Below, piece by piece: positions 23,660-34,529 of a DNA stretch of 64,000 nt. Position numbers and translations under genes: made by a program. How positions within the stretch are numbered: the stretch's first letter is position 1; each line of letters begins with the position of its first letter. Under the pieces are notes generated by a model that saw nothing but the letters and a program-made list of their open reading frames with translations, had not been told where the DNA came from and did no database searches. Source of the stretch: Plantago major (taxonomy: Eukaryota; Streptophyta; Magnoliopsida; Lamiales; Plantaginaceae); assembly GCA_026545765.1 (NCBI GenBank), contig CM048840.1, positions 14,946,765-15,010,764 on the forward strand, given 5' to 3'.

Positions 23660-24720
23660 ACCTCTACAAGAGATCCTTTAGCGGAACTCACTTGAGGTGC
23701 TTAGATCCTCGAGGCCAGCTGCGATGGAAGAGATCCACGCGGAAGTTGTGGAAGTCACTCTGGGGAAGAACCTTGGCGCAAAAATCATAAGGCAAGGATA
23801 CTATTGGCGACCATCGATATGGGCCAGCCAACACCGCCGCACTGCGAAGGCGCGATACTATGCCGACATACCACCGTCCGACCAACCTATGATTCCGTCA
23901 ATCATAACTTGCCCATTTGATCAATGGGGTATAGACATAGTTGGTCCCTTTCCACAAGAGCATCGGAAGAAGTTCTTGATAGTGGCGTAGAATACTTCAC
24001 TAAGTGGGTGAGCTGAGCGGTGTCGACCATCACGAGGCGAGTTAGGACATTCATGCGGAAGAACATCATCTGCGGTTTGGACTCCCACAGTGTTAGTTTG
24101 GATAATGGAGCACAATTTTACGGGTCAGGATGAAGGTGGCTCCACTCCTTCAAAATAGAACAACGCTTTACTTAGTTGGCCACCCCAATCGATGGTCGGT
24201 GGAAGCCACCACAAGACCATAGTCAAGATTTTGGAGAAAAGGTTGAGAACTTCACAAGGCAGGTTAGGCGGATGATCTTGTGGCGGCCCTTTGGGTGCAT
24301 CGAGCACGACGACTGCTACACTGAAACACCTTTTCCTTGGTCTATGGATCTGGCGGTCATCCCTTGAGAGGCGGTGGTAGCAACCGGAGAATCGACAATA
24401 CAACCAGTTGGTAATGAGCTGCAAGGATCTCGACCTTGAGCTCCTTGAAGACAATAGCGATAAGGCATTGGCAACATCCTTGACACCAAGCCATGGTGCT
24501 CGAGCCTACAATAAGCGTGTCTTTTCCAAGGACATACAAGTTGGAGACTTAGTCCTTAGAAGGCGATATACTAAGTCATGTGGAAAAACTTAAACCCAGT
24601 GGGAAGGGCCATACAAGGTTCTTTGGGGCAGAGTTAATGGAAGCTTGAACTAGAAGATGAACAAGCGGGGCCTTGAAGAGAACTTGGAATGCCAAGAATC
24701 TCCGAAGTTTTACACTTAGA
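23660..24720 (+). pseudogene. Integrase, frame-broken
   Basis: The zinc-binding region reads MEEIHAEV...GKNLGAKIIRQGYYWP (23725-23812). The catalytic core shows FDQWGIDIVGPFP (23918-23955, first Asp) and SLDNGAQF (24093-24118, second Asp). The C-terminal part ends near a GKGHTRFFG-like segment (24600-24630), where 'WEGPY.V' is expected. Integrase joins the DNA copy to the host genome. Stops and shifts occur between all three parts. Confidence 0.88.
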
Positions 24721-24849
24721 GAAGTATGGCAGACATCACGTTCCTCTATCTCGTCGACACATGTTTTTGTGTTTGGTTTTTTGAAAAAAGGCCTCGAAGC
24801 CCTCAAGTTATGTCGATTTCCGTCGAATCAATACAATTGGGATTTCTAA

Positions 24850-26870
24850 AGCATTGTCAATAATCATGTCCTCGGGGATATTTAAGCGCTTGATCCGGAC
24901 CTAGTTCATACATTGATCCGGATCGAACTAGCCTGATCAAGCGATGTCAAAACCTTGACAAAGGCAACGCTTTCATTACAGCGATGCTGAGTTACAAAGT
25001 CGAGTCCGAAGAGCCCAATCGAGCTCACAAACACAAGCCCTACTCTCTCTTTCTACTATTACAGCGAAGTTTCCCAATTAACCTAAGCTACCAAATCAAA
25101 CCCCATCCGAACAACTGTCCGCTGCATCTATAGGCGCCCCGAAGGAAGAAGGATCTATACCATCCGAACCTTGATTACTCACTGGCAGAAGTTTCAAAGC
25201 CCCTTCGGACGGTCCAAGGTTTAACAGCAACCGGACTATGTAACCTAGGCCATTCATCGATTACGGAAAGATATCTCATCACTCTGAGCAACGAAGCTCG
25301 AGCACTGTGACCATCCGGATCGCATCATACCAAATACCATGAACACACCCAGATTGACATATTTGGAAGTGATCAGCCGGATCGTCGGATCCAAACAAGT
25401 CATTCGGAGGCCCCATTGGTCGAGTCCCAACAAGACCGGCATTATCGGGGACTCCGTTCGAGTGCAAATAGCCCCTCGAGCATTCAATTACGGAACACGA
25501 CCGATAAAACCAAGCTGCTCGGACGAAAGACCTAAGGTGCGAGACAAACGAGCCACCAAAAAGGTTACTTCCGAAGGTCCTCAATGATCCGAATCCGAAC
25601 AAGTTCAGCATTGTGGGGGACCCCATTCCAAAATTGCAAATAGCTCCCTCGAGCATTCAATCATGGAAATCGATCATCAACAAAACGAACCGCTCGGATA
25701 CACATCCTCGAGGCGAGCTAAGAGACCTATTCAAGGTGACAAGTCTCCTCCATCCGAAGCGAGCAACTAGACCTGCGAGTTTGGTAGAAAGCCTTCCAAC
25801 ATTTGAGGCGGTTTCTTACGGCCGAACCACGAAATCTTGGAAGGATTCTATCAAACCAATTCTACCGACTTATCGCCCCAGGCGCATAACGAGCGGATTG
25901 CCGGATGCATTGAGATTCAAAACCAACTATTTGAAGACCCCGAACCATCCATTAATCTACCTCTCCGGGGCTAAAGTCACGAATAAAGACCATAGCCGGA
26001 GAAAGAAGATTAGCTGACGATCGGAGGAATTGTTGAGCAAAATTTTTTTTTTCGAGCCCGACTCGTCGGACCGTATTCAGGATCCAGTAGCTTTCGAGCA
26101 AACTAATTTCCGACTCTCACCAAAGAACCGGCCGGGTAGACTTCGAAGCAGGAGAAACCCTTGGGGCGAGATCAGGCGAGTAATGGCATAAACATGCTCA
26201 CGGCGCTCGGACTCGAGCTCGAACCTTTGATTACTATAAAAGGCGCGATGTCTTAATCAAAAGCCGTACAAAGTTGGAGTATATATAGAAAGAAGACCAA
26301 TCGGAGCGGACCGTGTCCCATATTCACGGAGATGGGCTTGGGCGCACATGGGCCTAACTCTTGACTTCCTTGTGACCCAACAATCCACACGGTTGAGCAT
26401 ACCGACTATGCTACTCACTCGGATGTACCAAGCTTGGGGCTAACATAACAACATCCGAAGCAACTGTGATTCGTACAGAGACACCCTGTACTTGATGATG
26501 ATTATCTTTTCACTATCTCACAAGTCTTGCGACTCGGAAAGACACAAGTCGGCGTCTGAATCGCCTTAACATCACGATCTGAGGGTCCTTGTTCTCGGCT
26601 GACCACTCTAAGGCGTGGCTCCGGACCGTTCGTGATCCGGTTTATTTTATTATAGCTTCCGATTCGGATGGGTACAGCGATTGATCGTCCCCGAAGACCC
26701 ATAAAGCGAATTTGAATCGAGGCGGACTAATGTCACAGCGATATGGATCTCAAAGGTCCGAGTCCACTATCCGAGTCTACAAGAGTTGATGAGTTCTTTG
26801 TGCAAATCTGAAATTAAGCGTGCAAGGATGGAAGCGACAACAATAGAATATTGGCCACAAAAATAGTTCC
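24850..26870 (+). other. Long 3' region of the element, non-coding
   Basis: This is G+C-rich compared with the flanks and has no protein-like frame. Short words such as CGGATC, TCCGAA and CTCGAGCATTCAA recur. A partial tandem repeat is listed separately. Long non-coding 3' regions with tandem repeats are known in Retand-type elements. Confidence 0.6.
25405..25750 (+). repeat. ~173-bp tandem repeat in the 3' region
   Basis: GCAAATAGCCCCTCGAGCAT at 25462-25483 recurs as GCAAATAGCTCCCTCGAGCAT at 25636-25656. The flanking AACAAG(A/T)(C/T)C(G/A)GCATT and GACC(C/G)CATTC/GACTCCGTTC segments match too. The spacing between CATTCAA cores (25481 and 25654) is 173 bases. There are about two units, the outer ones strongly diverged. 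Confidence 0.65.
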
Positions 26871-26876
26871 GAGCCA

Positions 26877-29831
26877 TTAAGGGCCGAACCGACAACATTC
26901 ATCAAAAGAGTGTTTGTACAAACAAAGATGATGGGCAAAAGCGACAAACATTTCTTTTTGGCGGAGGCACCTATTACAAGAAATCCAGGGCATACCCGTC
27001 TTCACTACCTCAAATCGCTCGGACGAACTAGGTTGAGGCCGAGAAGGACCGCCGTATCCTTCTCGGGCGCTTGACCTTCTTTGTTGGGCTATCCTCCGTT
27101 CTCTCAGAGCCTCGACCTCTTTCGGAAAGGCGGACACTCCTCCATCGGTCGAGTCGCGATCAAAGCCTTGGGCGGGCCGGGCAAAGTCGCCGATCTCGGT
27201 TGTGCTCCAGTGGTCCTCAGCGGAACAAAAGCAGTGGACATGAGCACCCAGGGAAGAAGGATGGGAGATCTGGACCGCCATGGTCGTACTTCTTGCCCTC
27301 AGGCTAAATGCATAAACCACTCCACAAATTCACACTTAAGCAAATGCATCCAAGACACCCTCGGGCGAAGTCAGCCATCTCCATTTTAAAGGCGGATACC
27401 CCTCGGCCTCCAATTCTGATCGTCCGGTACCCAACCTTTCCTCAAACCTTTGCTCCACTACATCAAACCCATCTTGTGGGCCTCATCATACTTTGACTCG
27501 GCAAGAACTTGTAGGAGTCGAATCAAGAAATCTTGGGCGACCCTTGTGGGACTCCCAGCTCCTTGACATCTTATCCTTGAAAGTCAGAGGCGGCCGAAAT
27601 CGTCAAACTATCTTGGTGCACTTTCAAATCGGCCTCCAAAGATCGAATGGCGCTTTTCATCTTGGCCGTCTCCGACTCGGCCTCTTGTTTTGACTCTGAC
27701 CTTCTTTAGGCGCTCAGGAGTCTTTGTCTGAGGCAACTTCAATCGCCCAGGCGACCTCGGCCTTGGCTAGATCTTCTTCGGGTAGCCCTCGGCGGCCACA
27801 AGGAGCATGCTTCAGCAATGTGGTGAAAACAAAAGCGGAATATCGAGCGTTAGACACCTCCGAATCACGAAGATCACGAAACCAGCGAAAGCTTAAAAAC
27901 TCACTTTCTTGGCGGCGGCGATTAACTCCGCAATTCGCTCTAGCTCGGCGGCAACCAAGCGAGCCACTTGACATCCGGCTCCGGCTCAGGCCGCCCACCT
28001 TTCCTTGCCCTTCTTGGCGGGAGGATTCGGACCTTGAAGGCGCTTTTTGGAGCCGGCGCTCGATCCGCTTGGGAGGATCTCGCGACACGGATCTGGAGGC
28101 TTCTTGAGCCCTTAGTTGCGACCACCCTTATGCAGGTAGGGATGGTTTGGGCCTCTTCGCCCATGACTCTCGAGACTCCTCGCTTCGGAACAATGACATT
28201 CCTTGGCTCGTTCGCCGGGAACCGGTGGGCGTCTTGATAATCTGGGTCGAGAACCCTCGCCAACTCCTTCCGTTGCAACATTTTGTTGGCCTTGGCTCCC
28301 GCATAGTCGACGCCGTATACTCGAACGGAAGGCGCATCGAATCACAATAAGTTGCAAGATACAAAGAATCTACAAATAATAATCATATAGTCGACAAGCG
28401 GACAACCGACCGGACAACCAATCGGTAGAGAAACCACTTACTCAAATCCTCCATGCCACAAAAACTTGGCTCGGACAAGCCGGCGAAAAGCGGTGACATA
28501 TCAAACCTCGGAAGAAGTACTTCTCGGCTCGACTCTGATGGGCAACTTGCATCCACAAGGGGATGTTCCAAGCGGTGGCTTCAATCGGCAAATTACCGAA
28601 GAACTTCTTCTCATAATGCCGTGGGCCTCTCCGCGGATTGCGGGCTTGAGCCAGACGGACAAAATGTACCTCTTGAACCATTGGATTCCCAGCGAGGACA
28701 AGGATCAGCGAAAAATGTGTATGCTGGCGACATACGAATGTATAGAACCAAGTGTTCCTACTACTAACACTAATATTGAACAATTCTGAAAATTGCCGAA
28801 GTTAAGCGGAATGCCTTTATATTTACATAGCGCTCGAAGCACATCAAGTTTAGGGAGTTGGGGATGATCGTGCGGACTCGAACCCATGTTGTTCAAAATC
28901 TCCGACTTCAGACGTCTGGGTAGCCACCCGCAATGAAGACTTATCTCATAGACATATGGCAGGAGGCGGATTGTAAAAAGCATGAGATTCGTCAGGATGA
29001 GAATCTCCACACACTCGGGGATCTCATATCTTCTCGGAGCTCACCACTTAAATGGCTCGGATGGTTGAGGCACAAGTAGGCGATACCATCTTCATTAACT
29101 TCGCCCTCCGGATCGGGGTGGTGACCTGATCTCTAGGCGAGGGAACTTCACTTGGAAGCGTCCTCACCCTTCCTCGGTCTCTCGGACGCTCTTCCTCACC
29201 ACCCTCCGACTCGGCCTGCTTGCCCGGTTTCTACCGGAGCACATTAGCGGAAGGCTCCGCACCTTCTTCCTCTTGAACCGAATCTTGGCCCGCATCTTCC
29301 TCGCCTCATCTTCCCGGATGAGGCGCTTCTTCTAGCAGTCCGGATAGGGCGACAACTTGCACGATCCTCCTCACCCTCTTGAAGATGCTCAAGTTGGGGG
29401 CGCTTCCAGTATCATGCACTTCCTCGATGGTTGGTGCTGCGGATCCGGAGCAAGCGGGACTCGATTAGGATTACTCCTAAAGTTATAACCTAGGGTGCGA
29501 ATTAAAATGCGGATCTCTAGGAAGTTGGATTCTGGCGGCTCGACCGGGCGGCAGTTCCTATAACTCGCGAGCTTGTCTCTTGAGCCGCTACAATAACCTG
29601 CACATGCGATACTCGCAGGTAATCCGGACGCCTCGTAGGACCAGAATCTGGAACAACTAACCGAAGTAAGGAACTTACCTCGGGCTCTTCCCGACTCGGA
29701 TGTGGCGCTTGCCCCACCTCCAGAACATAATCATCCACGATCTCAATCTCCTCGGAGCTATCGGTTAAGGATGTCGCCTCGGAGTCATATCCCTCAGCCT
29801 CGGATCGGTTTTGGCTATCACTCTCGGACAT
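26877..29831 (-). pseudogene. Antisense accessory gene of the Tat element (aORF-like), frame-broken
   Basis: The minus-strand start at 29831 gives MSESDSQNRSEAEGYDSEA, an acidic N-terminus. Further on, minus frames show YEIPECVEILI, PDESHAFYNPPP, SLHCGWLPRRL and SEILNNMGSSP (29030-28860). This resembles the N-terminal part of the 'putative gypsy-type transposon' domain (Transposase_28-like). It is followed by QAR...YEKKFFGNLP and a Lys/Arg/Glu-rich stretch down to about 26880. Antisense ORFs between pol and the 3' LTR are known in Tat elements; their function is unknown. Indels break the frame repeatedly. The TATA box and splice sites upstream are separate entries. Confidence 0.62.
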
Positions 29832-29832
29832 C

Positions 29833-30099
29833 CTAGGGAAAGGAGAAAGCAATATCGTAAGCTCTAAGATGGCAGTCCGAGAGGTCGTTTATGTATATTA
29901 AAGTGGCCAACTTAAAGCCAAAACTAGCGACTTACTAACGCAGATTAGTTGGTCGATTACTACACTTATTCGGTGTTAGTCAATATCAAGTACGTATTGG
30001 TTATCAACTATACTACACATCATAAGCATACATCCGAGTAACTTGAAGATGAAAGACAACAGAGATGATTTAATCATAAGACGAGACAAGTAAACTTAC
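29833..30099 (-). other. Predicted intron in the antisense gene's 5' leader (267 bp)
   Basis: On the minus strand the donor is CCAA|GTAAGT (intron starts at 30099) and the acceptor is TTTCTCCTTTCCCTAG|G (intron ends at 29833). The acceptor lies one base before the ATG at 29831. Both sites match plant consensus closely, including the pyrimidine tract. The leader exon would run from roughly 30230 to 30100. Confidence 0.6.
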
Positions 30100-30258
30100 T
30101 TGGACTCGGATGATTGGAAAGAAGTGACTTGACTCTGCACAAGATCACGCACTTCGAACCGCTCCTTGCTCGCTTCGGATTGCTGGTAGTTGCTTCGAAT
30201 GTACTCGGAATGCAAAAATTCTCTCTCTAAACGATGAGAAATGAAGCGGCCAACCCCT

Positions 30259-30267
30259 CTATTTATA
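30259..30267 (-). promoter_or_regulatory. Minus-strand TATA box for the antisense gene
   Basis: The minus strand reads CTATAAATAGAGGGG, a strong plant TATA box about 430 bases before the antisense ATG and about 160 bases before the predicted splice donor. It faces away from the 3' LTR, so the antisense gene need not depend on the LTR promoter. Confidence 0.55.
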
Positions 30268-30884
30268 GAGGGCCATATCGGGAACTCCAACCGTCGCGAT
30301 TTTTCGGACTTAATCTCCACCGTCGATCAAGAACCATCCAACGGTATAGTACAATTATACCAAGTGAAATGATGAATGGGTACAACAAATTTACCTCTTG
30401 GATAGATGAATACAACAACTCTCCCTCTCTCGGGCGTCAGACAACACGAGAACTCCGGAGTATCATCTTTTCGGACGCCCAGCGGCTTATCAGCCCAGCA
30501 TAACTTGTCCACACAAGGAACCTTGTATACTCGAGCGATTACCCTTCGGACCTTCCCATGACCACAAAGCTGGTTGGACGGGACACACACCTGATCCATA
30601 CGTAGCTCATCAAAAGTACACTACCGATGTTGAGCCTAAACTTAGTCTCCATTACAAATACCCTTTTTCTTTTTCTTCGCTTCGTTGCTCTTGGACCTTC
30701 TCCCTCGGATGTAGCGATGTTTTAGAAAAAAGAAAAAAAGAGGAGAGAGACTAAGTCGATGGCCACAATCTGAGTACACCTTTTTTCATCGGGATCGAAG
30801 CGGATTGGGTGGAGCAATTCTTTTCCTCAAAAGCGACTTCCCAAAACAATAGTTCCACAACTATCTTCTACTAAGATACTTGGA
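30268..30884 (+). other. Element 3' untranslated region between antisense promoter and purine tract
   Basis: No protein-like frame on either strand. It includes a poly-pyrimidine/poly-purine patch (30655-30760). It could contain upstream control sequence of the antisense promoter. Confidence 0.4.
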
Positions 30885-30898
30885 AACTAGGGGACATA
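30885..30898 (+). other. Polypurine tract
   Basis: AAACTAGGGGACAT directly precedes the 3' LTR TGTTG start. It is moderately purine-rich, in the expected place for plus-strand priming. Confidence 0.55.
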
Positions 30899-33800
30899 TG
30901 TTGATCTGAAATATGTCAATCCGTCATAAAGGACCTAGGAGGCGAATCCTAAGGCATCCCAGTCATCCATGGATCCGAGGCACTTATGTCCGAGCGATGG
31001 TCAATCAGGCAGACCACCTATGGTCCGACCCACCCTGAAAGAAAGGGACAAAGGATTAGGACCTGCAAGGCCCGACCCGGAACCATAGGTCCGACCCACC
31101 ATGGTCCGAGCCTCCCTGGGAAAGGAGCATAGTGCTAAGTTATCACCCTCTCCGACCCAAAGACTCCGATACGGATGTTAACTCGGATCCAGCATGACCA
31201 TCTCATAGGCTACCAAGTAAGTGGGCACCAAAGAGTGAGATGTCCGAACCCATGAGCTCCGAATCGGAAGAGTTGGACAGACAGAGGAACTTCCTCATCT
31301 GACAACCAGGTACTGTCCGGATCAGACATCCGGACCGACCCCTCCGAACCTGAGATCTCGGCAGACTCTGGCACATCCTCAAGAACCCTCCCAATAATGA
31401 CCAAATTACCCCTAAAGCCCAAGATGGCATGGGCTAAAGCTTCATTATTGGGCTATGGGCCTCATCTTAGCATTGGTGGCTCAATCCTAGCCGTACACAT
31501 GGCGCGATCCTAGCAAGGCCTTCCATCTCAATGGTAGCCTTTAAATAGGGCACATATCCCAATAAGCAAAGGGAGACCAAGTAAGTCACTTCGAACAAGT
31601 CTTCTCGCTAGTCACATCACGAGCACTATCTGAGTCGATCATGATCACTCTCGAGTAAAGTCTCATCGGTTTGACACTTAGCAAGCCGGGTGTTGAATCT
31701 AACTCCACAATCACTTAGATTTATTTAACTCTTCAAATGGTACCAAGATGAGGCTCCTTGCTAGGTGAGGATCGAGCGTAAGAACATTGCACTACTCGTG
31801 GGACACGCACACTTGAGTGGGGGGGTTGTGCGGTTTGCCAGTGTCAGGCAGGATGAGACTACTCGAGTATTGAGATCGACTACGTATAGTGCTTGTGATG
31901 TGATTGTTGACAGAAGTTGATCTGACTTGAATCCCCTTGAGATATGTACTTTTGCCTATTGAAGATCCCAAAACTATGCTAAGATCATCGGCAAGTGACT
32001 TTGATAGAAAAACCAATGAGATGTAACGTATGCCCTCTGGTGAGGCTTCCGGAACAGTTGTGGGAGTTCATTATGAAGGCTTTCGATGAATGCCGTGAGT
32101 ATTTCGAGAAATTGATTGCGTGAATCTGCTGGCGATGATTCTTGATTTCACGAGCTGGCGTCGAATCTTGGCCATCGAAAACAAGCGAATGATTAAAAAA
32201 AATGACGTTGGCCTAATGAAGAATCAGTCAGGCTGACCTCGAAAGAACTTCAGCTAAGACTTGATCTTGATCGGCTGTGAGAGGAAGAAGATGTTCAATC
32301 ATTTGGTGGCAGTGAAGAAATCGAAGAGCTGAAGGAGTGGGAGCGATCAGTCACTCGCCCAGTCAGGCGTGCAGATGTTGCCAATGCCTCGACGGCAGTG
32401 TGTCGGAGAGATCATCACAGTGTCATCGACAGGAGTGCTGTAGCAAATGTTAGTGAACATTAAATGTTGAAATATTGAGTCGGCAGCGCCGGGCAGTATC
32501 AATGACACGTGTGAAGTTGCTGGGAATATTACGGTGAAAGCACTGACTCAAAATCACTTGTGAATCCATGGTAGTCGGCAGGAGAAGTACTTCTTGAAGG
32601 TTGATATCGACCTACTTTTAAAACTGTCAGCATTTATGAATTCAGCAACTGGCGTCAGCTGACCAGCGGAGGGGTGGTCTGGACGTTGATTCTTATCGGG
32701 CATCTCGAACAAGATCAAGAATTCTTTGATCAGTGCCGAAAAACAGAGTCCCAGTATGAATCGATAACTTCTTCAAAAATGAAATGGAATAGTGAGAGTA
32801 GAACCATCACTCTTGCTGTGAATATGAAACGTCCCATTAACGACAATTTCAGCAAATTCAGATGTGAAAAGAATGTCGGCTGAAATGGAATTTCGAAATG
32901 ACGAACCGTGGCGATAATCGCCACACATGTCGAATCCTTGATCACAGGCATGGCAGAATCGATGGGTCGATGTTGAAGTCGGAACAGTTTGATCTTGTCA
33001 GGGACATTGATGCTTGATCGAAAGCGATAATGATTGAAATCTGGTCCGGTGACAGATTGATCGAGGCCAACTGAGGATGATTTTCCGAGATGTGATCATT
33101 GGAGATTCGTCTGTGATTTACAGATGCGAGTGAAATCGATGTATGAGCTAAACAAGAAATTCGATGTTGTCGGCGTGTAAATATTGTTGACCTTTCAATC
33201 TTTGGAGGCTGACTGAAAACAAAACTGATTTGAGCTGAGTGCAGTGTGAAAGGAGTTCTCAGCGAGATTTGACCAGGCATTCTAACCCATGAAGGAAATG
33301 GCGTTTCTTGATTATCTTGACATCTGATTAGCGACGGCTGGTGGGAGTTGATGGGAGCAATTGAGGCATGACTGAAATCCGTGACGGCAAGTGTTTTGAA
33401 AGCTGATTGATGACTGGAGAAGACAGATCTGTGAAAGTGTTGGATGAAAGTGAACTGATAGTGAGATTATCAGTGAACATGAAGGCTTTGATCCAGTGGG
33501 ATGGGTGAAAGTGAACAGTTCTGAGGAACTGTGATTGAGTAAGCTGAAAAGGATCAGCGATTTCCTTTGTCAGATCAGTTCAAAGTGTGTCTGATCAGTG
33601 TGGGGAAATGATGACTTGAATCAAGTGACTCTGGTTCCATGTGATTGAAGCTCCATTGAATATTCTTTCTTCACTCCAGTGTGCGAGGTCCTTCAGGGTA
33701 GGCTGGTGGTTCTTACGCCCGATCCTCACAGAGGAGCCTCTCATCTTGGTACCATTTGGAAGAGTTAAATAAATCTAAGTGATTGTGGGTTAGACCCCAA
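30899..33800 (+). repeat. 3' LTR, interrupted
   Basis: 30899-31690 matches the 5' LTR from its TGTTG start to the AGCAA(A/G)CCGGG block. The LTR resumes at about 33670 (CAGTGTGCG(A)GGTCCTTC) and runs to GTTAGACCCCAA at 33800. The terminal CA is missing and the host sequence GCGGTGAATTCAAATATATG follows. A stretch of about 1.97 kb separates the two parts. Confidence 0.88.
31691..33665 (-). mobile_element. Inverted, related LTR-like insertion inside the 3' LTR
   Basis: 31691-31990 is the reverse complement of the last ~300 bases of the LTR. It starts TGTTGAATCTAACTCCACAA, and on the minus strand it contains ATCCTCACCTAGCAAGGAGC and TACCATTTGAAGAG, but it is clearly diverged. The remaining ~1.65 kb does not match the resident LTR and has no protein-like frame. 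The simplest reading is a solo LTR of a related, longer-LTR Tat family inserted in reverse. No clean target duplication is visible. Alternatives are a foldback rearrangement or a misjoin. Confidence 0.6.
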
Positions 33801-34360
33801 GCGGTGAATTCAAATATATGTTCTGATATTTTGAGTTTTGTAGAATAAATTTATATTAGATTTAATAAAAACTATATATCTGACCAACATACCAAAAATA
33901 AATAGTGTAAGATATCTTGGTTGAAATCTGACTAATTCCACAAAATTTCACATATAGATTGAATTTATTTAATAAATACTCTATTTTAAATTTTCATTAA
34001 TTCATTTATCTTATTTAATAAATTTATATTTTATTTTAATGAATAAAATGATTTCTTGAAATAATACTACTCGAATTGGTGTCTATGGATTAGGTGTTGT
34101 CTGACGAATTCAAATATATTCAAATATTTTTGAATTTTTGTAGATAAAGTTATATGAGATTTAATAAAATTATATATGTAGACAACATACCAAAAATAAC
34201 AATGAAATATATATTGGCTAGAATACAATTAATTCCACAAAATTCCGTAGAATTGAATTAATGCGGAGGTTTAGCCCTTTGTGCTTTACATATATAAAAT
34301 ATAATATAATATATGTATGTATGGATGGATGGATGGATGGATGAATGGATGAATGGATGC
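33801..34360 (+). repeat. Family B repeat resuming after the retrotransposon, plus (ATGG)n
   Basis: GCGGTGAATTCAAATATATG continues exactly where TTGTCACGGT (17901-17910) stops, so one family B copy was split by the retrotransposon. A second family B copy starts near 34090. The (ATGG)n run at 34317-34360 has the same position within the family as at 5434. Confidence 0.8.
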
Positions 34361-34529
34361 ACGTACAAAAATAAACCTCTAGAAGCTGTTTTAGTATTAT
34401 TCCATATCTCGGTTTAATTGGCTGCGATAAAAATTTGAATAAGTATGAAAATGCATTATGCCCCAAATTGGGATAAATTTAAAACATAACCGTCATGAAT
34501 TGACATCTTAGATTTCATTTACATTGGTC

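Larger units (their letters stand above)
17911..33800 (+). mobile_element. Ty3/gypsy LTR retrotransposon, Tat lineage (Retand/Ogre-like)
   Basis: The order is 5' LTR, primer-binding site, gag, protease, reverse transcriptase with RNase H, a second RNase H-like domain, integrase, a long 3' region with an antisense gene, a purine tract and a 3' LTR. Integrase after reverse transcriptase marks Ty3/gypsy. The second RNase H, the long 3' region and the antisense reading frame are known marks of the Tat lineage. The host site CGGT is repeated at the two edges (17907-17910 and 33802-33805), and the broken family B repeat continues on both sides. The interior has dozens of frame breaks, so this copy is not autonomous as written. 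Confidence 0.93.

Noticed and set aside
25254..26017. Overlapping open frames of 77-134 codons on both strands
   Set aside because: They fall in the tandemly repeated, G+C-rich 3' region of the retrotransposon and have no conserved protein motif; open by composition.
27724..28281. Plus-strand frames of ~127 and 89 codons
   Set aside because: They are the complement of the charged part of the antisense gene; the minus-strand reading fits the lineage better.
31691..33665. Target-site duplication of the inverted LTR-like insertion
   Set aside because: GCCGGG at the left and CTCCAG at the right do not match, so no duplication can be claimed.
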